Below, one piece after another: positions 50,138 through 61,926 of a DNA stretch of 64,000 nucleotides. The notes beneath the pieces are model-generated. The model worked only from the letters and a program-made list of their open reading frames with translations. It was not told the DNA's origin and made no database searches. How positions within the stretch are numbered: the first letter of the stretch is position 1; each line of letters begins with the position of its first letter. The stretch is taken from assembly GCA_946811185.2 (NCBI GenBank), contig OX328096.1, positions 46,080,252 through 46,144,251 on the forward strand. The letters run 5' to 3'. The stretch is from Hippopus hippopus (lineage: Eukaryota; Mollusca; Bivalvia; Cardiida; Cardiidae). The translations under genes and the position numbers were made by a program.

Positions 50138-53100
50138 TTAACAGCTTTCAGGGGGCGTCGCCCATATGGGCAACCAGTGGCGACGATAAATAAATGCAAA
50201 TTCAATTAAACATAGCGTTAATGATCAGCCCAAAAATCTCAAGTAGGAAATGTAAACGTCAAGTCTCGGGCCACTTGAGGGTGTAGGTTCGAGCTCCACG
50301 GCTTGCCATCTAGAATTACTTTCTATGCTGATTATGTAATATCATTTCAATATCCGAACAAACTATATATTTAGAACTATCCCATGCAATTTCACTAGAA
50401 ACAATAGCTTTATTTCTTTGAAGTAAGAAATGAAAGAAAGAGGGATGGAGGAAGGGAGAAAGAAAACAAAGAAAGAAAAACAAAGAAAGACAGAAAAGGG
50501 AAGAAAGACAGAGACAATGGATGGTTACATGAGATCCAACGGGTACCAGTTTTCATTATTTTCATTATTTTCTCATAATTATCTCAACACTGAAATGAAT
50601 TAATCTTGATATCTTTATGTAAAAATGTATTTAAAAAAAAAAGGATGAATGTAGACTAAGCAGTTTTGGTTTTAACTAAAAAGATATTTACTCAAAATAA
50701 TATAAATGAGGTATTTGAACACCTACTTCACATAGCGTTTTCTCGAAATTGCTCTTCTTTAAATCTAGCTTGTCTGATTTTATTCCCTTTTTCAAAACTA
50801 TTCTTTGTGTATATTGTCTGCTTAAGAATTATTGCTGAATGTTAAATATATGTTAATAGTCATAGTGTAAACCCGTTGTCGAGCGGTACTAAAATGTGTA
50901 ATTATGCACAAAAAAGTCCTAAAAATTAATACAAGTTTAATAGCTCTAGGCAGGGATCTTATATACGACCCCTGCTCTAGGCAACTATTATTGGATGTCT
51001 TAAATTTAAAGAAAGCATCGAATACCCAAATCTCGGAAATCTTTGATAATTTTACTGTATTTGTTTCTAAATATCGGTACATGTTTATGATGGTCACCTA
51101 TATGGAAAACTGTATCGTTTATAATTGTTGTTCAAGAATTTTTCTTATTTCAAACAAACTTATTAAAATTATTAGTATTAACACTGAGTTGAAGCACGCA
51201 GTTATGGTAAAAAAAAATAGATCGTTTGTGGCCGAAAAAGTCGGTGTTGTAAACATTCGGTAACACGACAAACACGTTGTCTGCACATGTCATATTCTTC
51301 GAAGATTCGACCTGTCTGCTATGACGCATCACCCATCCCCGAATACTTGGGAAAAGTAGGGCTTATACCGAAGCTATTAGCCTATTACCCAAGCATGTAA
51401 GGGCTGTTTTAATAAATGGTCGATGCATAGGTTACATGCTAGCCGATCATAGCTGAATGAATCGCACCAGGTACCGTTTTATTGAGTAAACGTTTATTTC
51501 ATTTTGAAATTCAAAGTAACGGTTGTTGTTTTGAAAAGTAGTCCGGTTCTGTACCCAGAATGCCCAAATTAGATAGATGTGTATTTGTAGAATGCCATCT
51601 AGCGGGAGATAATGATGACAAACGGGAATGGAATTGTAAATCAGCATCAACAGGCGTAAATAAATTCAGCATGAGGATTTTACAACATGTATGGTCCCGT
51701 AAATTAAGTTCAAGATTATGAATATCGAAAGTTTAAACTGATCACTAGCGTACATGAAACAACTATCAACTTATCTAACTAAAACAAACGGTGGAGCCAT
51801 GTGTCAGCTTTCTCTGCTAAATGATGTTTTAAACATTCTTGAAAAACAATAACAGGTAGTCATCAAACGTCATGTACGCTGTGTTACTGAGGAATTATAA
51901 AAGTTGGCGACAGGGAAAATAATTAGGGCCTAATTAACTTTGACAGAAGAAGATACAAATACTGTTTTTAATTTGAATCTTGGTGTATATATATGCTATT
52001 ATGAAATGAGAAATATCAATCGCCACATTGTGTGTGTGTGTGGGTTTTTCTTTTTTTCCTAGTGGCAGAACATTCGATTTTTCGCTTCCAGGCGGTACTC
52101 ATGGATTTTTTGTGACCCTTTGGTAGAATAACAGTAAAATTGTTTAACAATTTTTCTTTTTACCTATATCAAAATGCGTTTTAGAGGTTTTTTCCAGAGA
52201 TTGCAAACTTCCGATTTTCTCGAAATATTTCAATAGATTTTTAGAATTGTAATTTTCACATAAGTTAATGTTGGCGACATTGATTGTCGCGGGTCCGTGA
52301 GAATGAGTCACCTGCTGCACTCGCGAGACGGCTCCACAACCACACTGACATTTGATCATTTATAGTGAAAAATATTACCATTAACAGTAACAAGTATTAT
52401 GTAACAAATATATTTCTATATATTGTGACTGGTCAAACATTTAGAACACCCCTCCCACACAAAACTTGCAATGCATGAGTGGTACATTGTGAACGACCCC
52501 TTCACACAAAATGGGTAGATTCGTGCGCATAGTTTTTTGTGCGGTAACTTTCAAGTTTTAATGATTAACCCAGGTATCGATTTGATTATTTTTGGCATGG
52601 CAAAGGAGTATTTAAAGAGAAAGTCAAGCATCCCAACATTTATCATAGCTGGAAGAGGTACGTAAAATATGTTAAAACTTGCTCTCTTTATCGTTCATTT
52701 AACTCTAATTTTTTGCTTTGAAAATCTCGATTCTACTGGGTGTCCTAGAATATCTGCTCCCAATTCAATTTTAATGCTCATTGCTTAAACTTCATTACAA
52801 TTTTTGTGTAAAATGAATTGATTTTTATTTGATACGCAGCACAAGTAATTAATTATCATAAATAAGTTCGCTAGATCGATCAGTAAAATTAAAGGGACTT
52901 CAAATGGGCCATTTTATGAGATCAAACATGACGTCATTAATCATCCTTATTCTAATATCCCACAATCATTAGTTTTGACACCCTTAAAAATTTCAGCTTC
53001 TGTGTCATTAGTTTTTATAATTCAACTACATAGGCTAAATAAATGCAATGTAAAGCAGCTGTAGCATAGGCCTATATCATTTTCAGTTTACTGGGTACGA

Positions 53101-53820
53101 ATTATCAAATTTTCAACTTAATTCGGTTTATTAAACTTATATTCTAACATGACACGTGGATTCTGCTCTATAAAGACAGTGCAACAAAAGCGTGGTAAAA
53201 TCTACTTCGTTCTATATAAAGTGACGTCATTCTGTATAGTAAGTCGCCTGTGGCTGTTCCGTATCTTCGCCCTCTGATATTTTAACAATGAAGGTCACTT
53301 GATGTAAATAAATAATTTTCCGCTCCTTGACCAAGGAGGAAGGAAAATCCTCTGGGATTTACCGATATTAACTGTTTTAATAAAAACTGACAACGATGAA
53401 AATATATGAACTGTTACCAGTAAATATATGTAAATCAAGTGTCTTTTCAAGTTGAAGGTTAGTTCAAAGTTGACCGGTGTTGCATTGGACATGGGACTTT
53501 GAGGGGGTGAAGTAACATTCAGAGGATTCGAAGCAACTACGATTCTAATGCTTGACAATACATTCATTCTTCTTTGTCATTTGAAAGGGAGAAAATATAA
53601 CAGTAAAACGGGGCGTTTTTTTTATGTTGTGTTTAATGCCTAACGTTGTGTTTTATTGAAATTTTGAATCTTTTCATATTTATCGACTGGGCAGTGGGGT
53701 TTTCTTTTGATAAGTAAGTGGAACAGCCGTGGTTTAATCAATGGAATATAATCTGCATCAGCGTTTTACACTAAGTATGAGCTTGTTTTCCTTTGATTAA
53801 GAGTTTGTCATATTAGAATC
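50138..53820. other. Intergenic stretch without a recognised gene
   Basis: Minor items: a SINE head fragment at about 50262-50315 (GTGTAGGTTCGAGCTCC), a purine-rich AAAGAAAGA tract at 50420-50517, and a TG run at 52028-52042. A TATATAAAGTGACGTCAT sequence at about 53213-53230 looks promoter-like but leads to no recognisable exon. Open frames of up to 119 codons here show no known domain. Confidence 0.4.
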
Positions 53821-53989
53821 GAAATAATCTTTCTATCGTGGTTTATCGTTCAATAAACCACGTTGTGAGTTATGAGGCGCAATGAATAAACCACTTGGGC
53901 TATCGCCCTCGTGGATTATTTATTGTGCCTCATAACTCACAACCATGGTTTATTGAATGATAAACCACAATAGAAAGAAGATTATTTCT
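53821..53989. repeat. Foldback with roughly 80-bp arms
   Basis: ATAATCTTTCTATCGTGG, TTTATCGTTCAATAAACCAC, GTTGTGAGTTATGAGGCGCA and AATAAACCAC are mirrored on the other side of GGGCTATCGCCC. Arms are about 85-90 % identical. Confidence 0.85.
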
Positions 53990-54246
53990 TAAACAATAGA
54001 TCTACTAACTCTGCAATGTTCAATGCAATGATGATGTCATGAATTACACATTTTTGACGTCATGAACGAGCCATTGTCCTTGCAATAAAATTCCAATGAA
54101 ATGCACATTAGAAAGTAGAAACTGCAATAGATCTATCGAATTTACACGAAGAAAAAAGAAAATACAGTTAGTAACATTATCATTTATGTGCTTATTTGTT
54201 GTCTGTGGTATTGAATTATAAGGAATAAAGAGAATTTTTTTGTTTT

Positions 54247-54347
54247 CATGGAGGAGTGAAAAAAAAAACCTAATTACACTTTAGTATGAAACCACCACTT
54301 TGTGGTTTCATACAGTGTGATTAGGTTTTCTTTTTCATAGCTCCATG
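54247..54347. repeat. Foldback with TATGAAACCACCA core
   Basis: CATGGAG, A-run, AACCTAATTACACTTTAGTA and TGAAACCACCA, mirrored after CTTTG as TGGTTTCATACAGTGTG, ATTAGGTTTTCTTTTTCA and CTCCATG. Confidence 0.85.
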
Positions 54348-54789
54348 AAAAAAAAAACCTCTTCATTCCTGAGATGAACTGACACCTTTTAATAGCTGGA
54401 TATTTTTATGGTATCACTGTACTGTAACTTGCACAACAAAAAATTGATTTTGCGACAAGCAAACCAGAACTTTAAAAACATGTATTATACAATGTTTTAC
54501 TATTCTCCAACATATGGACTTTTTTTTTATTTTTCAAATCTGATACTTGGTACTCTATTTGAAAAATTAATTCTTTTAGATCTACAGTTTATAGTGGTAA
54601 CTATATTCTTCAGAAAAAGTTCTTTGACATGGATGAAATACCTCCCTGCACCAAGTGTTGCAAAAACCTCAATGTAGTTGGATTGTCAGATTAAAACATG
54701 GGGTGAGTTTGAGACAATCCATGGGTAACAGGAACAATTGCACATAAACATTACGATATGAAAACGTCTACATCAAATTGGACAAAACA

Positions 54790-56108
54790 TACACTCTTCG
54801 AAATGCATGTGCAATTTCAGGTTCATTAGTTGGTTGTGCTGTCACTCCACTGTGTTGGCTATAAAATGCCATGAATGGAATGTTTGGGGCAGACCATGTT
54901 GTGACACAGCATCGTTACCAAAACTGCCAAAATTGACGGAGGAACAACGTCAGAATGCAATTGGGCGGCTACAAGCAAGATCCACGCAACAAGCCGTAGC
55001 AAACCACTGGTGTATCGAGACAGACAGTCTCCAACCTCTGGCATCGGTATAATGCGACTCAATGCATCCAAGACAGAGCAAGGTCAGGGCGACCCAGAAT
55101 AACTACAGTTGCCCAGGACCTCTACATACGGCTATGGCATTTGTGTGACCGGACCCTATTCGCAAGCTCAACAACAACAGAAGTTCCTGGACTGCGCAGA
55201 ATCTTTGACCAGACTGTGCGGAACTGGCTATGAGAGGCTGGACTTGCAGCTAGAGGACCTGTTCGATGTAACGTCTTAGCCCCACGTCACCGTGCTGAAC
55301 GTCTTCAGTGGTGCAGACTGAGGCATAGATGGACCAGCGATCATGGAAGGCGGTCCTTTTCACAGACGAGTCCCATTTTCTGGTGAAATGAACCAATGGC
55401 CATGCACATGTCTACCGACGTCGAGGGGAACGTTACGCTGCCAATTGTGTATAGGAAGTTGATCTTTTCGGTGGTGGCAGCGTAATGGTGTGGGCTGGAA
55501 TACGGCACGATGGCAGAACAGCACTTGTTCATGTTGATGTGACTCTAAACGGTAACCCGTACCGAGATGAGATTCTTCAACGTCATGTTCTTCCCTTCAT
55601 GAATGTAAACGGCGGCGTGTTTCAGCAAGATAACGCCAGACCTCACGTAGCCTGTGTCTGTCAGGAATTTATGCAACAAAACAACATGACAGTCCTGCCC
55701 TGGCCAGCTCATTCCCCAGATCTGTCTCCATTTGAGCATCTGTGGGATGTCCTGGATCTATGTGTCCATGAGCGACGTCCACCACCTCGGAACCTACAAG
55801 AACTTTGTGCTGCCCTCCAGGAAGAATGGCGGAACATTCCACAACACAAAATTCAGCAGCTTATTGACTCCATGTGTCGTTGTGAGGCAGTGATTCACGC
55901 TCATGGCGGTCACACAAGGTACTAACCTCTCTGTCACTTTCAGCCTCATGACTCTTTGATACCAACACTGAACAATGAAATTCTCTATTGAATAAGTGTG
56001 GGGATTCCTGAAGCTTTCCATTCTATGTAATACAATAAACAATATCACATATACTGTGTTTGTAATTAATCTTGCATTCATAGTCAAAAAATGTCTTTTG
56101 AAGAGTAT
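54790..56108 (+). mobile_element. Tc1-like transposon
   Basis: Short inverted ends: left TACACTCTTCGAAATGCATG at 54790, right the inverse of TATACTCTTCAAAAGACATT ending near 56107; the presumed target is TA. It contains the transposase pseudogene at 54925-55925. About 1.3 kb, the usual Tc1 length. Confidence 0.7.
54925..55925 (+). pseudogene. Tc1-like transposase, N-terminal half broken, DDE half open
   Basis: DDE transposase for TA-targeted cut-and-paste transposition. The first frame reads PKLTEEQRQNAIGRLQARST QQAVANH (HTH 1). A frameshift follows, then VYRQTVSNLWHRYNATQCIQ with SGRPRIT (GRPR motif and HTH 2). Stops occur in the linker to the first catalytic Asp (e.g. before EAGLAARGP). 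From 55485 the frame is open to 55925: VWAGIRHDGRTALV, FQQDNARPH, WPAHSPDLSPFEHLWDVL. The second Asp and the Glu are 34 residues apart (DD34E). Frameshifts and stops make it inactive, but its catalytic half is recent. Confidence 0.88.
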
Positions 56109-56285
56109 ATATATGCTAAATCCAGAGTTTCTCTTCCAAACTTATTTGTTTGAGGATGATTCTTAGGAGTACCTACAACATTGGATTTCCAAAAGAAATA
56201 CAGGATTGAGTATTTGATTATGTCCTGTTGCCTGGAGGATGGATTGATCCATAAACAGTTTCCCTTTACAGTATAGTTGAAGCTT

Positions 56286-56514
56286 TTAACCCTTTACCAA
56301 ACAATCCTGGGTTTTAATGACCCTGAGGAATTAGCCTTTCGAAAACCCTGTAGGAAAAGGAGAAAATGCTGGTAACCAGCATTTTCTCCTTTTCCCACAA
56401 GATTTTCTACTCTTTCACAGACAACTACCATGATTTCAACTAAATTTTATATTTCGTCTGCAAATGCTTTCAGTTTGGACAAGTCTGAAATTTTGTTATT
56501 TGGTAAAGCGTTAA
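56286..56514 (+). mobile_element. TTAA hairpin MITE, near-consensus copy
   Basis: TTAA-CCCTTTACCAAACAATCC at left and TTTTGTTATTTGGTAAAGCG-TTAA at right. The central 36-bp palindrome GGAGAAAATGCTGGTAACCA with GCATTTTCTCC is perfect. The best type copy of the family here. Confidence 0.85.
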
Positions 56515-56782
56515 ACAACATTATAAGGCATACAACTTGCAGAACAGTAAAATTCTGAAACAGTCAGCAACTTATGGTTGTGTTATTGTTACCTAACTTT
56601 TGAGAATAGATGAGGGTAACATTTCGTCAGAGCAAATTTTCTCTCATGACTGTAAAAGCAAAGTTCACATTTTTGCAAATGTTTATTTTTTTACATTTGT
56701 GAAATTGTAAAACAAGTCACAAAATGTGATAAAATATGGAAATCTTATCAAGAGGTCTCTGATTTTCAACATGTTTAAACAG

Positions 56783-57010
56783 AATATAGTAACTGGTGTG
56801 TTATAAGTGTGACAGAGCAGAGAATGACCATCAAAATATACCGATAGTAACTGGTGTGTTACAAGTGTGGCAGAGGAGAGTATGACCATCAAAATATACC
56901 AGTAGTAACTGGTGTGTTACAAGTGTGGGAGAGCAGAGTATGACCATCAGAATATACTGGTAGTAACTGGTGTGTTATAAATGTGGCAGAGCAGAGTATG
57001 ACCATCAAAA
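56783..57010 (+). repeat. 58-bp tandem repeat, four copies
   Basis: Units start TAGTAACTGGTGTGTTA at 56787, 56845, 56903 and 56961; each contains GCAGAG and ATGACCATCA. About 90 % identical. A minisatellite with no coding frame shared by all units. Confidence 0.9.
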
Positions 57011-57225
57011 GAGGCAGCCCACACCACTTGACAGAGTGAAATAAAAAGGGCATCAAACCTTATGCTTCAAAACGGACCATACTGTCCCACATAATCAATA
57101 CCTGTTATAGATCATGTGACATCCATAAAGATTTGCCAAATTCTAGAAAATCTTGACAAGGGCTGCTTATCTTCTTTCATGTTCAAAAATGGCTTTGAAA
57201 TTAAAACATAGATAGAAATGCCTCT

Positions 57226-57651
57226 TTAACCCTTTACCACACAATCCTTAGTTGTAACAAACCTGAGCAAAAAGCAGTTTGAAAACTGGTGACAGCCATT
57301 TTCTCCTTTTGTAAAAGTTTTCTTCTGTTTCAAAAACAAATTGCATCATTTTAGACATTCAATTTGTCATCTGCAAAGAGTTCAACCCTTTACCACACAA
57401 TCCCGAGTTTTAAATACCCTTAGCAAAGACGCTTTTGAAAACATTGTGGGAAAAGGAGAAAATGCCGGTAAACAGCACTTTCTCCTTTTCCCACAATGTT
57501 TTCTTCCCTTCCCAAAACAAATTTACATTTTTGAATTACATTTATTTTCTCACCTGCATATGCTTTGAATTTGGACAGGTCTTGAAATTTTTCATAGGTA
57601 AAGAGTTGAATTTGGATGAGTCTATAAATTTTGTTGTCTGGTAAGGGTTAA
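57226..57651 (+). mobile_element. TTAA MITE with a second copy nested inside it
   Basis: The outer copy has TTAA at 57226-57229 and 57648-57651. The inner copy (57381-57610) is inserted between CTGCAAAGAG and TTTGGATGAG, flanked by TTCAA/TTGAA rather than TTAA. The inner hairpin core is nearly complete (GAGAAAATGCCGGTAAACAG). Confidence 0.75.
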
Positions 57652-58026
57652 GGAGATAATGATGTCCATAAAAGTAAATTTTATTGATATGGAAATCATT
57701 GCAGGAAAATGAAAATGAAGAAAAAGATAACAAACAGTCGCTGGTTTCCCATAATATTTTCAACAGCTTTTCCAGTAGGGTCAATATTATACAATGTTTG
57801 AGTGCTTTACAGATGACGAAACTTTAGACTTTTCCATATGTAGGCAAGTGCAGATAACAGTGCCTCAAATGATGAGGTTTTTCTTTGAAATCGCAGAAAA
57901 TATTGTTGACAGAAAAGGAGAAAATACTGAATACCAGAAGTTTTCTCTTTTTCTCAAAGGGTGTTTAGAAGCATTCTCCTGGTTGAAAAATAAATCATTT
58001 GTAAGATTATTTTTGTAAAGGATTAA
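57652..58026 (-). mobile_element. Two decayed TTAA MITE copies
   Basis: 57680-57790 (ATTGCAGGAAAATG, AATATTTTCAACAGC, TAGGGTC) and 57805-58026 (TGCTTTACAGATGACG, AAAAGGAGAAAATACTG, TTTTTGTAAAGGATTAA), both minus-oriented. Confidence 0.5.
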
Positions 58027-58483
58027 GGAATAATTGATAATGCTGCAGAAGTGATAAAAGTCATAAATAAAAAATGTTTAGACCATAGATATAATTGAAC
58101 CAGATGGACATTGACCATTGAGAGGGAATTTTCTTTCTAGAGTGCTGTTTGTTGTTTAAAGGCCCAGTAAAGGCCAAAATATCAAAGCAGGTGAAAAACA
58201 TTGTGGAGATGACAGTCTGTTATTGTGTGGTCGGGCCATATGTTAGTTGCTGGCAGAAAAAAATAATTTTAAAATCAGGCAAAAAGTAAACAAAAAACAC
58301 AGCTAGCTGGCAGGTTTTAACCTAGTTTTGAAATTAATTTCTCTGTCAACAACTAACACTTGGACCGACCGTACAATGACAGATTGTCATCTTCACGATA
58401 ATTTCCACACTTTTAAATGGTATGATATAAATTCAAATGCATTTAAACACCCGCTTTGTTTACTTTTGGGCTTTATTGTTTCA

Positions 58484-58626
58484 TTAACCTTTTACCACAC
58501 AAACCCAACTTTAAATGACCCTAAGAAAGAAGCCTTTTGAAAACATTGTGGGAAAAAGAGAAAATGCTGGTAACTGGTATTTCCAATCTCGACAAATCAA
58601 AAACTTTGTCTTTTGGTAAAGAGTTT
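58484..58626 (+). mobile_element. TTAA MITE, internally deleted
   Basis: TTAACCTTTTACCACACAAAC at left, GGAAAAAGAGAAAATGCTGG core start, then a jump to TTTGTCTTTTGGTAAAGAG. Confidence 0.6.
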
Positions 58627-58662
58627 AGACCCTATCCACTTACAATATTTCAAATATATTTG

Positions 58663-58770
58663 GGTAGCTACTGCATTTATCCATGCTTTCCTGGAGTTTC
58701 TTCAGTACTTCATATTAGGTATATTCTTTCCATGCCACTGGTTGCTTGCCAACAATAACTGAACCTAGTC
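58663..58770 (-). mobile_element. Fragment of the 41567-type SINE
   Basis: ATGCTTTCCTGGAGTTTCTT and TTCTTTCCATGCCACTGG match the body of the SINE at 41567-41817; no tRNA head or tail. Confidence 0.5.
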
Positions 58771-58862
58771 AAAACAATCTTCTAGAGTGGTTAAGATGCA
58801 TACTCCATATATGATAGAAATTGTCCATTTAAGCAAAGTATTTTCAAGAGATTACAAATTAA

Positions 58863-59065
58863 CCCTTATCCTGCTAAATAACTCAAATGAAATTTTCAAG
58901 CCGATAGTAAAACCACAAATGTTGCTATTTCAAAGGTATATTTTGGGGAAAATATCTTCTTATCGGGCAGTGTAGATCCAAGATCAGACTGCACGTTCTG
59001 TGCAGTCTGATAGTGATCTACACTGTCAGCAATAGGTCAGTGAGTTGCGCTTAGCAGCCTATGGG
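58863..59065. mobile_element. Second TTAA MITE family, copy 1
   Basis: Between TTAA at 58859-58862 and 59066-59069. Ends CCCTTATCCTGCTAA and the inverse of CCCATAGGCTGCTAA. The central hairpin is CAGTGTAGATC, AGATCAGACTGCACG / CTGTGCAGTCTGA, GATCTACACTG. Unrelated in body to the 30-copy family. Confidence 0.7.
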
Positions 59066-59302
59066 TTAACAATATACATACTAGTTTTGAAGGTACAGGT
59101 AGACAGAGTGCATTTTACACAAATTTCTTTGTATGATTGGCCATGTTGAAGCAATTTTTTTGCAAAGTCTGATTGCATTTTTGCTAGGCACATTGGTTTG
59201 TCATATTTTATCATAAATCAGATGCATGTGTGTTGGTGCGTATGCCAATCCATGTCCTTGACAAATACTTGCTTGTGTAACTCATTGTCGTGGGAAAATC
59301 AG

Positions 59303-59522
59303 AACTCTTTACCAGATCACAAAATTATAACCTTGTTCGAACATAGAGCATTTACAGACAGCAAATGACACACAAAATATAAAACTTTCTTCCATCTTGT
59401 AGAAAATATTGGTGGAAAAGGAGAAAATACTGGTTGCCAGCATTTTCTTCTTTTCCCAAAATGTTTTCAAATGGCTTATTCCTCAGGGTCATTGGAACTT
59501 GGGATTGTCTGTTAGAGGGAAA
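59303..59522 (-). mobile_element. TTAA hairpin MITE
   Basis: CTCTTTACCAGATCACAAAA at left; core GGAGAAAATACTGGTTGCCA with GCATTTTCTTCTTTTCCC; GGATTGTCTGTTAGAGGG at right. Confidence 0.65.
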
Positions 59523-59546
59523 AGTAGTAATAAATCACAATGTTTA

Positions 59547-60206
59547 CAGAACAGAACAGACAATTTATTTCAGTACTTAGGCCTCTGGCCCATAATACAA
59601 CAACGAACAACATTATCATCATAGTGTACAGAGTGAAAATATATCTACACATACATGTGTTAACTCTACCAAACTACAAGATGTAGACTTGACTAAATTA
59701 AAAGCATTTGCAGACGACAATTGAGTTGTAACTGTGATAACTGAACTTGTCTTTAATTAGATAGAAAACATTGTGAGAAAAGGAAAAAATATTGGTTACC
59801 CGTGTTTTCTCCCTTCCCACAATGCCCTCTAAACGCTTTTTCCCAAGGGTCGTCAAAACTCGGAATGGTATAGTCAACAGAACAGAACAGAAAATTCATT
59901 TCAATACTTAGGCCTCCAGCCCATAATGCAACACAATACAACATTATCACCATAGTATACAGAGTGAAAATATGTAGACATGCATATGTTAACTCTACCA
60001 AACGACAAAATGTAGACTTGACTAAATTAAAAGCATTTGCAGACGACAATTTAGTTGTAATTGTAATGATTGAACGTGTCTTATGCGATATAAAACATTG
60101 TGAGAAAAGAAGAAAATGTTGGTTACCCATAATTTCTCCTTCTCCACAATGTCCTCAAAAGGCTTCTTCCGATGGGTCATCAAGCTCGGAATGGTATGGT
60201 AAAAAT
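59547..60206 (-). repeat. 330-bp tandem duplication of LINE tail plus TTAA MITE
   Basis: 59547-59876 and 59877-60206 share the order ACAGAACAGAACAGA, TTTCAATACTTAGGCC, CATAATGCAACA, AGAGTGAAAATAT, then a minus-oriented MITE (59659-59872 and 59988-60203). The first half is the inverse of a LINE-type 3' end (GGCCTAAGTATTGAAAT followed by TTCTGTTCTGT). Confidence 0.75.
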
Positions 60207-60239
60207 TTATGGTACAAACTAATACAATTATAAAACATT

Positions 60240-61365
60240 ATTATATTATATACAATCTACTTTATATTATACTAAGTAAGTTCCTGTAACACTTCCTTTC
60301 TAAGCTGAAAAGCTTTTACCAGGTATTTCGCAACATTATAGATGGTAGGCTTGTTATCACTCTCTAAAATAAAATAAAACTTTTGTAGGTTTCTGGTACT
60401 TAACCAGTTTTTTTCAAAATAGATTTTTCTCAGAAACTCATAACTTTTACACTCGAAAAAGAAATGAAATTCGTCCTCAACTACATTCATATTTTGCTTT
60501 TCACAAATTTTACAAAATCTAAAATTTCTGTCAATAGATAAATGTCTATCCTTTTCTATCATTAATTCATGCAATGAACAACGAAAATTTGAAAGTGCCT
60601 TTTTCAATACATAGTTCAAATCTGTGTTTAAGTAGAATTCAGGATTCAGTAAGGATTTAAAATGCCGATAATGAAAAGCTTTAGATGATTCATTCCCAGA
60701 AGAATACCATTTTTGTGTACAACAATCTTTTATCCTTTGTGTGAATATTCTTAAAAATTCTCTATCATTTCCTACGTCCTGACTTATCCAAACATATCCA
60801 AATCCATAGTTAAATAATAGATCTTTTATTTTACTTGCCCAAGTATTTCAACCAGACTCATCTAACTGATAAAGCATATAATAACATTGTTTCGGATAAC
60901 GTTTATTATCCATACGAATGATATTAATCCAATATTTAATACAATTTGGTATGTAAGTAATACATAGTGGAAATCTACCACATTCTCCCAAAGCTAAAAA
61001 ATCACAAGTATTACAAGAAAGAAGGCAAATCTTTTTGCAAAATGTAATTTGAACCTTTTCAATCTTTTCAACATAATGATACCGCCAAATATTTGATCCA
61101 TAACACAATATAGGTTTTACTGTTGCATCGAATATTTTGAACAAATCCTTGATTTCAATTAGCCCCAACTCTTTACGTAATTTCAGTACATGGTACGTTG
61201 CTTTTGTTGCTTGTAAAGATAACATATAGTGGGTTTTAGACCAAAAAAAGGGAACTTGTAAAATAAACACCCAAATACTTATAATATGAAACCACTTCGA
61301 TATCTCTATTATCATACAACCATCTTTCAGTTCTTTTTAGATTCCCACCACTGCTGAACACAAAA
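60240..61365 (-). pseudogene. 5'-truncated LINE, C-terminal reverse-transcriptase region
   Basis: Non-LTR retrotransposon ORF2 C-terminus. On the minus strand from about 61365 one frame reads FSSGGNLKRTERW then YYKYLGVYFTSS. A frameshift in an A/T run near 61240 moves to WSKTHYMLSLQATKATYHVL, KPILCYGSNIW, FCKKICLLS, LALGECGRFPLCI and IKYWINIIRM. One TGA interrupts at about 60846. The same frame continues through KIKDLLFNYGFGYVWIS and FKSLLNPEFYLN to the zinc-binding end CKICEKQNMNVVEDEFHFFF ECKSY, stopping near 60272. Only one frameshift and one stop in about 1 kb imply a fairly recent insertion. Upstream domains are missing. Confidence 0.8.
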
Positions 61366-61429
61366 TATTGTGTAAAATAAAAGAGCAATGCTCTTCGAAA
61401 CGAAGATTAAACTCATCTGCAAAAAGTAA

Positions 61430-61775
61430 TGATCCATGTCAACATGCAAAGTCTGCGCAGACTTGTCTAGTCTGAAACTTGGTGCTTTTAGTCAATTTTC
61501 TGTACGTGAATTAACCCCATTTTGCTAGAGCTTGGCTCATATGTAACAGAAACATTATATGCAGGCTTATCTAGTTTGAAAATTTTAGTTTTTAGTCATT
61601 TCTCTGTATGTCAAAGGAGCATTCTACCTCAGGATTCAGCCGGTTGTAAGACAAAATGGATTTTATAGATCTATCTATCCATAATTATGTGATGACTTGC
61701 TTGGAATAATGCATGATGGAGATGCATTAAACTCCCTTTTGCCAGAGCATGGCTTATATGTAACGGTAACATTAT
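61430..61775. repeat. Fragments of the GAGCCATGCTCTG TIR family
   Basis: GTCTGCGCAGACTTG, CCATTTTGCTAGAGCTTGGC and TTTTGCCAGAGCATGGC match the element at 15532-15792, in two decayed, adjacent pieces. Confidence 0.5.
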
Positions 61776-61926
61776 GAGCAATAAATAAACATCTAAAATG
61801 ATAATTTAATTTTGTCAGAATGGAGAACTATCATACCAAAGTTCCAAATCCCATGCAGGTCAACATGAACCTTGTCCAATAGTCCCACAGATACCAGAAA
61901 TTGAGAAGAGACCTGAGATTCAGCCT

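Noticed and set aside
50904..51263. 119-codon plus-strand frame
   Set aside because: AT-rich, low-complexity-like protein without recognised motif; overlapping frames on the other strand are equally long.
52560..52690. Possible exon ending GGAAGAG before GTACGT
   Set aside because: Only a donor-like site; the frame is short and resembles no family.
53205..53300. Promoter and first exon at TATATAAAGTGACGTCAT
   Set aside because: A TATA-like box plus CRE are suggestive, but the downstream ATG opens only a few codons and no exon could be recognised.
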